DNA of 64,000 nt. Origin: Notospermus geniculatus. Lineage: Eukaryota; Nemertea; Pilidiophora; Heteronemertea; Lineidae. The stretch covers positions 140,191-204,190 of the forward strand of contig NMRB01000801.1 of the NCBI GenBank assembly GCA_002633025.1, in the 5' to 3' direction. The position numbers were made by a program, and so were the translations under genes. Under the pieces are notes generated by a model. The model saw only the letters and a list, made by a program, of their open reading frames with translations. It did not search any database and was not told the DNA's origin. Below are positions 24,701 through 36,700 of this stretch, one piece after another. Every line of letters starts with the position of its first letter. Position 1 is the first letter of the stretch.

Positions 24701-27700
24701 TGAGTTGCCTCATCTACTCACCTCTGAATGCCTCCATCTGACGTCTGATGCCCGTGTTGAGAGATAACGCCAGACTTAGCTCTACGAACTCTTCCACATT
24801 ATCAATGGTTACATCCTGAAAGAAAAATAATCACATCGTAAAGCAATAGGTGAGAGTGAGATGGGCATGGAGTGACAGAGCTTTTACACTTGAGAGTTTT
24901 GGTGTTCATAAACATATTTAAGTCAAAGTGTGATACTTATCTTTTGTGTTGAACAAAAGATAAGTGTCACACTTAGACTTAAGTACATGTAGTTTTATGA
25001 ATATGGGCCCAGGAGCTCTGAAGACAATACTGAGTGAATCACAAGATGATCTGGAGAACAGCTACGTGTATCTTACCTGATCTCCTCCGTTCAGTTTGAG
25101 ATCAATCGCATCGAAAGTGAACACTTTGGAAGGAGGATTGTATTGGAACACAAGTCTGAAAGATGAGAAACACAGCTATGACCTGGTTCTAAGAGCTGGC
25201 AGTCAGGATTAAGTGGAAGGCAGAACATTCTGTGGCATCCATACCATCTGTATAACAGGATTGCATTTTGGGCATCAGTGACCCCCTACGCCCGAAGGTG
25301 ACGAAATAAAGAATTTTTCATGCCCATCTAAAACACCCAAGGTATCCTGAGGTAATCAGATCAGAGATGTTCTTAGGCCTCCACACACGAGAATTTCAAG
25401 CTGCACTTGCAAGTAATAATAATTTCTTCTTTTTCGGCCATGCTGCCTCCATACAATGGGCAAGTCTGTAAACCAGATCACAATCTGGCTATGTGTGGTG
25501 GGAGCGAGCAGCAACAACCCCTGATTACCACAGAATGGCCCACAGATGTGCGACACTTACCCCAGATCCTCGAGGTGAATCTGTCCCGTACTATCCATCC
25601 TCAACGTTAAGTTCTCAATGAGATTCCTCTTCTCGGCTTCTGACAACGACTTGTCGCCGAGAATTGCACTTTTCCTATTCGATAACTCTTTCAACTGCCG
25701 TAAAAACTTAGCACGATGAGGGTTAATCTGTTCAAAGTCTTCAAAACATAACACACCGGAATACCATGGTGGAATAACAGAGTGTGATCGCTGGATGGGG
25801 TGAATGTCCGTGTCCGTCGTCTCCTGGGGTTCCTCCTCCCGCGATGTGAGCTCAATAAACTGCTGAGTAATATGACTACCGACCTCACCGCGACACATCA
25901 TCTTCAAAAACGGACGCGACAGTGGAATGTCAACTAATCGAGAGTCCTGTATACTTTTCGCGAGGAACGTTCCCAGCGTATGAAACAGACGCTCAGCCTG
26001 TTCTATCTCTGGTCCGTCCTGAGGAAGGGGGGCCGGGAATAGACCACATGATCTCTGGACGTAGTACCCCGGCGGCTTCACACCATGACCTATATCTACT
26101 TCTCTTTCAAGGTCGTCATGGACCTCGTCGTCAGAGAGCCAAATTACCAGACTCTTCTTCTGGAATTCAGCAGCGATGAGAGCGAAGAATTCGAGCGTCG
26201 GACCGAGTCCTGTTCCTTCCTCGTTTAGGAACTCAATCTGAAATACAAGAACACAGAGCATGATTCGACTGACAGGTGTTACATGCCCTGATGACGCACA
26301 CAGTAAATTAGTAATCAAATGGTAGATAGTTGTGGACCCAGTTTTAAGTTTTGTCCGAGTGGTAGTCCATGTATTGGTTTGTCACGCTCACCTCCAATAT
26401 GGCCTTCCTTTCAGCATGATGTTTCATCATCTGATTCGCCCACTCTAACAGCTTCTCACCCCTCGGAACCTTCACTCTCTCATGTTTCAGACGCCCGACG
26501 CGGAACTCGCTGCTGTCGTCCCTCCTCGGTGACGGACCACGATTCCTGTCCAATACGGCATCTCGTTTGTTCTGGAGCCAGACGATCGCCCTGGAATTAG
26601 AAAGGAACTGAATGTATATCAGACTCTTGGTAAATTCTGCCTTCTAACATCCACTTCAAACACCCCAAGTGATGAGCCTAAATGTCCCTCAAACATCCAT
26701 CACCACAACTCATGAGCCTGAGTGCCTCAGCTGGGATCCGATTATAGGACCTCAGGATACTATAAAGGCCCTTTCCACAACAGCGGATTCCGCCGTGGTT
26801 TGCGGCAAATGGTGCAGTTTCCAAAGGGTTTTGGAGAATCCATTGAGGTTTAACAATACACGATGTGTTAATTATCCCAATGCCTGTGAAGACTGTACTG
26901 CTTGATGCAAACCGCAGCAGAAACTGCTATAATGGGAACAGGCCTTTAGCTCCTCCCCTCCTTCAACACCTGGTCCAGGACCACCCCCTTACTCACCTCG
27001 ATGCACCGAATGCGGTACAAGAGAAGTAAAGCTGCCTGGTATCAAACGGGAACAACATTGGACACCACTTGGTTAGTCTCTCACACCAATCAGGTAAGGC
27101 ATTACTGGAGAGCACCAAAGGATCCTGAATCTGTTGGGCTAGTTTGTTAGTGATCTTCTTGCTGGTGAACTCCTCTGGGGGAATATTGAAATGCGGAGTT
27201 TCAACTGAAATGGAACAAGTACAATAAGTCAGAGTGGTGTAGTGGAGATATCGAGGCCTGTCACCTCTGTGGCAGTGGGTGCAGATGTCAGTTGGCTGAA
27301 CTTGTCTACTGATAGACAGCAGATATTCCTACAAACAGCGAATCTCTCTGACAGTACCTGCATTCTCAGCTCAGGCAGCCACATTTTCCGTCACCCGAAA
27401 ACTTCTGTGGCAGCGTGTCAGATACAAATCTTACCGACTTGTTACAGCCAAATGTTGATGGCAGCACAGACAGTAAACCAGGATGATTTCCCCGTTTCAC
27501 AAGATTTTACAATACTTTAGTCCTGGTTCACCAGATAAGACGCTCAGGTACGTCCATTTTTTGAGTTTCCGCGGCAACTTACATTCGACGAGTCCGTTTC
27601 CAGGATCCATAGATATTGCATAGAGTATCTGCAGCAGTTGTAGGACATCTTCAACATTACAACTGATCTCCGTGGCGACCGGGGTGTCTGTTTCACTCAG

Positions 27701-30700
27701 CAGTCGTTCCCTGGCGGCGCCCGCTTGGCGTGACAACGGGAGAGTCTTGGCAAACTCCTAGAAGAGAGAGGAAAAGACGGGCTGAAATGTAGTGGGGAAC
27801 TTCAATGAAGCTCAGTCTCTGATTTCTGCCAGAAGAGGGTGGAATCTTGACAAACTCTAAACTCAAATGCTGTTTGTTCAGCAAAGAACATCTTGACAAA
27901 TCAAGGCCTCAGCGAGGGTAGGAGTGATTGGAACGCTTGTCGGGACAAGATGGTGAAGTCCCGAGTTGAATCTACCCATTCTATTACTGACATTCAACAA
28001 GAAAAGCAGTGGTGTCCATTCGCTGAAAAGATTACACTGATGCTACATCAAGATCTTCAGATACAGCTGATGATGGCCATGTCTGATAAAGGGATACTGG
28101 AATCACCTTGTTATGAGCCACGTATTGGTTTGTCTGGTTACTGCTAGGTAGTGTCGCCAACAGCATAGGTCAAGTAGAGGGAAACTCTTCCCACAGTACA
28201 TCAGGGGGATATCTCACGTGACCTGATCGCCACCGAATTTCTTGCCAGCCACAGCAGACTAGGCAATATCGGTTTTGCTCTTGTTTGATAATGGGCGAGC
28301 ATCACTGGCGAGAAGATTCCACACATCACTGTTGAACAAAACAGCCGATTTTGCTGTTCCGAGCAGGTCGCTTGCAATATCACCTGGTGAGCTGATGGCT
28401 TTAGAAATACAAATTCAGCTGCAGTTTGGAACCACAACTGAGATCAGCTGTTTACACAGACCAGCAAACCATTTTGTTAAGGTTAGTATGGTGCTTCCAG
28501 TGTCCCTTATTAGTCCAGTGCACTCCTAGGAGGGGTGAGAGCACATCTATTGCAGTGGTATAAATAAATTGAAAGCAAAAGTACCAGTCAGTTGGTTGAC
28601 AATGGGTTAAGGGTAAACTAACAGATCCATGCTAGCTGATGTACAGCACTCGTCAAAACTACTGCCACATGACACTTTTCATGGATGATTCCTCGAGTCA
28701 ACAGCATGCACTCTTTCATTTCCTCGGCAGGGACCTTATTCACAAAGCACCCGTAACTTTAAGGGCACACAAATCTTTTGTCAGGCTGATAGTAGACAAC
28801 AGATTTCCCCAAAAGAACAATAATTTAATGCACTCTGAGTAACGAGAGCTTCGTGAAAAGGTCCCTGAACAGGAGTGAAGACCACCCAACTACAAACCTA
28901 GCACAGAGTGGGTTAATATGGCAAATAAACAGAATTATAACAGGTTAAAGTGTGAAAACATGCACCAGCCAACACATCCCATCCTAATCATACTGATACA
29001 GAATACACCAAGAAAACATATTGATAATCTTATGATGTGAGAAAGCGTTAGGCCTGAGGGCAGGGTGGAAGGACAAGATATTGCGTCAGACAGGTGGGAA
29101 CAATCTCATTTGACCTTTACGGCCGTGTGACCTTTATATCATCAACTGGGCATGCCTGACCTCATAGTTGCATCGTTACGTCACATTCACTTGTGATGTC
29201 TGAACCAAGTTTACGGCCGTCACCACCTTATGGATTGTCAGTACCTCAGCTATCGACTTTCTGAATAACAGCCTCATTCAGTAAGCGACTCACAATACAA
29301 GGCATAAATTCACCTTTCTTGGGAAAGTTTTTGGGTTGTTCCCGGTACAACAAGGCCTGTGAGATGATCAGCTAAGCTAGACAAAACTGAACAACTGACA
29401 CAATCAGAACCACAGATAGCAGCAAATAGTGATCAACAAATGGTATAATACAACGTGATTAAAGTACATATGAACTATCACCAACCCAAGTCAGTGTTAC
29501 TGCCCACGTCAAAATGTCATCAGTGCAAGTAACATCCTGTGGAACCTCTATATTAAGGACACCCTTGGGTCTGACAGATGCTGCCTTAATTGAGAGGTGT
29601 CCTGATTACAGAGGTCAAGATGTACAGTGGAACCCCTCTTTGTGGACACCTCTCTGCCTATTATGGACACCAAAATTCAGTCCCAAACTGGTCGTTTCTA
29701 TTCATTTTGACCTCTGTAATCAGGACACGTTACAAGTAAGGACACCAACTTCCAGTCCGGAAGGTTTCCTCAATAGAGAGGTCCACTGTACCTAGAAATA
29801 TCCAACTCTAGCCGAACTTCATTGCCACAGCAGAGGAGTCCGAAAAGGGAGGTACTACTGTGTTTAGATAGACCCACCACCACATGGCGAATTTGGCCCG
29901 AAACATTTGGCCATGTTGGAAACTGATTTCATCGGGTGAATGTAGGATTTGGTTTAGGATGGCACGTTATTCTGACGTGGACAGTAACATAGAACAAGAG
30001 GATAGCATAGCTAACCTTGTACGCTGCAACCAGCTGCAAACAGTTGCGATTCTTTCGGATGTTTTTGCTGGTGCCCGTGAGCTTCCAGCGTCGGAGAAAA
30101 GAGTCATCCGCGCTCTGGCGTAAATAGTCAATGACGTCAGATTTAGGTAACTGGTCTGTACCAAGGTGGCGCTCTACAAATGAGACAGCCCAGCGTCCCT
30201 GCAAGACCGGTTAACAAGACAGATGAAGAACAAGGTAAGTGACCCTTAACCTTGAACACCTCCCCACTTAGACCCTTCCAAATGGACCTCCCTAAAGAGC
30301 ACAGAAATGATTCATCAATGTTTAAAGGGAGGGCCCGACCAGTATTCAGTCTGAGTCACAACCCAAGATTCTTAACGCTCACACTGTCAAGGTATATCTG
30401 TCAGATTTGAAAATTTGCCAACAAAACCAGCAGAGACCCTAAATCGTAATCAAAATAGACATGACATCATGCAAACTGGATGTCTCAAGAGATGGATTAG
30501 TACGGGGAGGAAACAAATTTCATTGAAACCCATGCTGAAACTTGGGCCACGGCATTCAATACAGCATGTTTACTACACAAATCTGTGCATGGATAATAAG
30601 TCTTTAACACCTTCGGTCAGCGGAGTAAAATCCTAACATTTCTTAAGAATATCATTCTTCAGTAAATATAGAATCTGAAGAGCTGGAGTTGAGAACAGCA

Positions 30701-33700
30701 AATCCCTAACTTTGGTGATTTCAGGTCAAAAATCTTAATACCGGTATCTACTCACAGTTCCTGTAGCATGCACCTGTCGTCTAGTTTTGACTACACAGGT
30801 TTCAAAGTCAAACCTTTTTTTACTTGACTTCAACAATCAACCTGAGTGATTCTCAAGACTCTCTGCATGCTTGATTGTGGAGGGTTCAGGTAGACTTAAG
30901 ACTTACCCCATTTTGTTCACTCTCCAAGATCTGTTTATCATCAGGTCGAAGCTCCTTGTAGACAATACTGAAATGTGGCAACACGTCCAGGTTAACATCG
31001 CAAACAAATTGAAGAAATTGATGAGAATAGGCTGGCTGACAGACACTTGGTGGCCCTAGGGCCTAGTACTGAACTTTCCCAAGCCCCTATGCCCATGTGA
31101 TGAACCTAGGCCTAGTACTGAACTCTCCCAAACCCCTATGACCAAGTGATGAACCTCGGGCCTAGTACTGAACTCTCCCATGCCCCTATACTCGAGTGAT
31201 GAACCTAGGGCTAGTACTGAACATCCCCATGCCCCTATACTTGAATGATGAACCTAGGGCTGAGTACTGAACTTTCCCAAGCCCCTATACTCGAGTGATA
31301 GACCTAGGGCCTAGCATTGCACTCTCCCACACCCCTCTACTCACGTGTACGTTGGCTCCCATATTCGTTTTAATCGATCACTTCTATTACTAACGGCACC
31401 TTGAATCATAAGTTTTTGGACGTATTTGAAAATTGTAGCATGGCCGTCGCGAAGATATATCTCGGTGTCGGGAATCTGAAACAGAGATCGAGATTTGGTA
31501 AGTCATCGAAGAATCTCACAGAATCGGGAATGAAAATCTATAAACAGGAACTTTGATATAAAAGAGACGTAAGTAAGAGTCAATGGGAGACTTACTGCCA
31601 TTAGAGGCCACCACCAGTATAACAGTGGTCCTGGAACGCCACGAAATTTGACGTCAGAGAAGAAATCACACCACAACGTCATCCATAATGACGTGGAGGT
31701 CATGGCGTATGTCTGTGACGTAAAATTTTGTGACGTTCTAGGACAGCTAACTGGTGGCAGTCTCTAACGGCAGAGAAGACTGTGCCTTCCTGGCTTCAGC
31801 AGCCCTGCCCTTGTGTTTGCAGTCGAAAGAGAGTTACAAAGTATAGGACAAGGAGCAAGGACCCCCTCGACATCGAAATTAGTTCTTGGTCCTTTGTACA
31901 CAGGACAAGGAGCAGGAAGAGAACAGGGTCTGAAATCACTCTTACCCCAGGCAAGCCAGGTCCGTTCAAGAAGAGAGCCAGTCTTGGCTGTGGGGCTCCA
32001 TCTTCCTCACTCACAGCCGCACCCTCATCCGATCCAGGAGAGGGGATCTGGAAATCTTGGGTCTGGTTCACGTTGGTTCGTCCTGGCCTGGGATCGAATG
32101 CTGGGATCAGGGCAGAGAACTGACGTTTGAGGACGTACTCGTCGTCCCAGGATCGGGTCCTCGTGCCGGAGCTATCATACTCCTCTTCCTCCTGTAACGA
32201 TAAGAAAGCGCTACCTCTCACTGTGTGGTCATCGACATTTGTCATGACACTCAAAGACTCTGTCAGGACGGCATGACATTTTGTGCAACACGAGGCGCAT
32301 CATCTTGCGTCTCGGGTTGCACAAAACGTCATATCATCCTCCCTCGTGGGTGCCAACTGTATAGATTTGGGTAGACCTGGTCTGCTCATTTGTCCTTCTC
32401 ACTTCTTGGAATAAGTACCAGCTCGGCCAGTTTTTCAAGTCCCATTGCCCGTTCCCTGACAAGTAAACTGGCCAGCCCTGGAACTTGTTCTGAGAGGTGT
32501 CCGTAGAGAGAGGAGAGATCACCCAATGAACTTAGCCACTTCCATAAAGACTACAAAGAGCCTGTACACTGTGAGACAGACTGTTAAACACACAGTTGGC
32601 TGTTTATTAGTAATCAAGGTCTACATGTATTGCCAGAGGTTATTTTACATCCTACAGGCCACGTTTCATGTCAACAGCACAGAATCTTTGTCTGCAGCGA
32701 CCTGCTGAGTGAAACTACCAAGAAAGCAAATCAAAATAACAAAAGACAGACACAAAGCAAGCAGACACACCAAAACCTACACGTACTGGCAAAGCTTGGA
32801 GGGCAAGGCGCTCCTGGTATCATGGACTGGTCACTGATATTTACAAAATCAGGATGGAAACTGGAAGCTCAGCAATGGTAGGTGCTGGTGTTTCCGCTGC
32901 ACTACTCTACCGGTAAATTGACTTGAGAATACCGGTAATAGTGAATCTAAGTGTTTATCTGTACAGCAAGCAAGTACCTTCACCAAGTAGCAATAGCAAC
33001 AATGCATACGCCACTAGGGACGGTTTCTGAGGTTGAGATGGATACGCAAGGATGGCAAGGAAGCTCTGTCAGCATTACGTACAAGATGCTACTGACTACG
33101 TGCAAAATAAAGGCATCGCCATAATTCGCTGATGAAAGCTGCGATGGAAGATTTCTGCAAAGACCACAACGCACACAGCAGAAACAAAAGAGAAGTTCAT
33201 TTTCATTTGTGTCCTCCAGAGGTGGACTGTTGTCTACGATTTTTTCAGACTTTCGTGACTTTTTGCTGTAGCTGAGGCAGAGAGGTGATCTGGGGAGCTG
33301 ATAGTCCTCTGTGAGGAAAGCGTACTGACACAGACGCCGTCAGCATCCCCCTCAAGCAGACAACTGTCAACCGGAAAGATTGGAAAATAAAATGATTACT
33401 TCAGTGGCCTGATCACTGTCTGATCGCTTTCGATCGAGGACACGCACACCAAGAGCTCGGAGAAAGCTGCATACCAGGCCATCATCATATTCATCATCGT
33501 CGTCATTTTCATCATCATTTTCATCTTCATCGTCATCGGGCTCCGGTAGATCATCATCATCCTCGAGTTCGGCGAGTAACGTCGTCGCTCGACAGCTCTC
33601 TAAGAAGTCGTTGTCACTCTCACTCGACGTGGAAGCCAGGCTCATGGTCAGGGCTTGGCTGTGAGACGTGGCGTTACCCATCGCATGAGAGCTGGTCAGT

Positions 33701-36700
33701 GTGTTCGATGTGGCTGCCGCACCGCTACTGGTTAGGTTGGGGTAGCTCTGGGCCTGGCTCAGTAAGCTATCTGAAAGTTAGGAAATAAAGATTGATGCAA
33801 CGATATAGGAAGGTAGCTGTCCAGGGATAATGACTATTCAGAGAAAACTGTGGTTATGAACTGGTAAAGAAGACTGCTGGAATGACCAACCACAGTTCTG
33901 CAGTATAGACATCAATAGTGACAAGGTAAAGCCAGCGGCACACTGGGTGATATCGCAAGTGATCTACTCGCCACCAATCTTCTCACCAGCCACCGCAGAC
34001 TAGGCAATATCGGCTTTGGTATTGTTTGACAATGGGCGAATTTCACTGGCGAGAAGATTCCATGCATCGTTGTCCAGTGCACACCTGGCGTCAACACCTG
34101 ATTTTGCAAGCTGGCGATAAGATCGCTTCCAATATCACCAGGTAAGCTGCTGGCTTAAAACTACCGAGAGATTGACCCACACCCCTCGAGTCGGGCGTAG
34201 CTGTTGACTTACTTGTTGTACTTGGAGAATTAGCCTGCAATGCCAGCCTCGCCAAACTGCTCATGTTACTGCACCGAGTCATATTGTTGTTGCCACGGTT
34301 CCTCCTTAGCACCGACGAGAACGACTCCAACAAACTCGCCGTCTGTTCCGTACTGCTCGGCAGGTTCGGGACGCTCACGCTCATCGGGTTTGTCGGCGAC
34401 GTACGCGTTTGTGAGTCCGCCTTTTTCTGATCCGTTTTTGATTCACTCATATTGCTAGGGCTCTGGTCGCTGTTCTTGGTGACGCCTCCAACGGCTCCCC
34501 TCAGAAGCGACTCGGTCGATTTCAGAGAGAAATCCTCACCGCATGCACCTTCGAAGAACGCATCCTCCTCCTCCGCGCTGCGGTGAACGAGGACCGTCTC
34601 GGATGACAGTCTGTCGTCGCTGTCAATATGGACCTTGATGGAGGAATCTTCGTTCATCAAACTGATGCTCTCAGCGACACTTCTGGCAGCCTGGAGAAAG
34701 ACGGGAACAGATTAGTAACTTCTCTTTAGAATGGTGTAGACCAATGGCAAAACGACTGCCCATAAAGAGCCAACTAGTTTGAGAAATCGCAAACGTGGGG
34801 CAGCGCCTTAACAAACTGGATAGACTTTCTCACAAACTGATACTCACAGCTTTGACTGTAGCAGACAGATTCTCCGCCGACGCTGCCTGTTCTGTGCTCG
34901 CAACTGAAGCCTTGGATTCAGACACATCGCTAAGACTTGGCGTGGAACTACTTTTTCTACTCGTTAGGGAGCTTGACTGAAAACATGAAAGATATCATTA
35001 GATCGAGCACAAACTAATGAATGAGAGATCAGGGACAGTGGGAAAATTCCTCGTCTTTACCTTTTTGACTGACTCCGCAGCCTGTGGATTGTTTGGTTTG
35101 GCCTTGACGCCACCTGTAGCACCTTCTTTAGTTGTTGGTTTCAGTTTATCAGGATCATGAGACGGGGCAAGCTGTAGGTCATACTTTCCCTCCGCTCCCA
35201 TTCTGTAGGAGTTCGAACCACCAGAATCCCAAGTTACGTCGATCCAACCTGAAAATGCCAATGCAAAGTGAGAAATCCTTCACAAAACCAAAATTCGCGG
35301 TCAAAACTTGCACGTGGGGAAATCAGCGTCGGGACAGTCTACTCTATCATTTGAATGAGCACAAACCACACGTTAGCCAAAAGGGACGAGATACAGAGGT
35401 CTACTCACCATTGTGTAGGTCCCCAGTGACCCTTCCCTCACCAGGAGGGTGGCCATCCTGGTCCCTCCACTTCCAGTCCATCCCCCTCACAACACGAGCA
35501 CCTGGTACCATCTGTTTCAACACCTGTGTTCTCAGCAGACGACGTTGTTTATGTAGGTTGGCTTCGGCTTCTTTTGCCGCTTTACCTGAACAGCAGAAAC
35601 AGAGAAAGGATCTTAGCAACTGTTGGTCAAAGCCAACCTTCCTGTGGTCATTTTACGCAACACGTAGCAGTGTCATCCAAGGAATTTCTCTTCTGTGTGT
35701 CTCGTGGGCAAAGTATTCCACAAATACTTGAAGGTGTACCCCTCAGGGCTCGGTTGTTCAAAACAGTATTTGTCACTAACATGACGTTAGTACTACCGGT
35801 ACCTTGGTCTTATCTCCATCAGTTAGGCCCATTGCAGTCAACGCCACGTTAAAGATAATGTCAAAATAGCACAAATGGTGTTTTGAGCAACCCAGCCCAG
35901 AGTAACACTGAAGAACAGATGAAAACTCGTGCTGAAAACTTAATGTTGACTTACCTAAATCATCACATACTCCAGTGGCGGTCCCGTATATCTCCAACCC
36001 AGAGAGAGACAGGTAGTGTGTCTGTCCGCTCGCGTTCTTCCCTGTCTGTTGAAGACGAATGTGTCTCCATCCTTGCTTCTCATCGTCTTGTGGCTCGAGG
36101 GGCCAAGATGCTGTCGAACTACAACAGAACAAACACAGTATTGGGCAATCTGTATTGTGGTAGGTGGAAATTTTGACTTTGACTAACATTGAGTAGGTCC
36201 AGGGACATACAAATCCACAAGTGTAGTTACTTACCCTGGTTCATTCAGTGAGCAATCATCAACATGGTTGTACAAGGTGGTCCAATTCGTGCCATCTTTC
36301 GACACCTGGAACTGCCAGTTCCTCAATGCTGATCGACTCCCGTAACCTCGGGCATGTCTGAGGGTGTAACAGCTTGGGATGATCCAGAGACCGAGGTCAA
36401 TCGAGAACCATGCTTTCCTGTCAAGAGAGAAGGGGATTGGAAATGAAAGCTCTGTAGGAATGGGGCAATATGTCCATATTGGCTGAATCCACACACCTCC
36501 ACCCACACACAGAACCCTTTGCATTGCAACTGCATTCATTCTACAACAAGCAAAGGTACTGGGTTCATCAATAAAGCATCTCAAGGTACCCAAGGAACTC
36601 TGCCCTCGGTCAGAGAGAACATTAAGACCCATCATTCTAACGAGTCGAAAGGCCTCCACGCATCTGTCTGGATTTGGTCGACTTTTGAGATGCACCCACT

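Larger units (their letters stand above)
23434..29445. repeat. Tandem duplicate block D (HECTD1 exons 31-38 and 3' flank)
   Basis: Counterpart of block C, about 420 bp shorter, chiefly because it lacks the 312-bp insertion found in C. It lies next to the single-copy exon 30 and is therefore the copy in normal order behind exons 1-30. Confidence 0.92.

Noticed and set aside
31782-32130. Plus-strand open frames of more than 100 codons opposite HECTD1 exon 27
   Set aside because: They are exact antisense shadows of a conserved coding exon with correct splice sites, and their translations have no family character.
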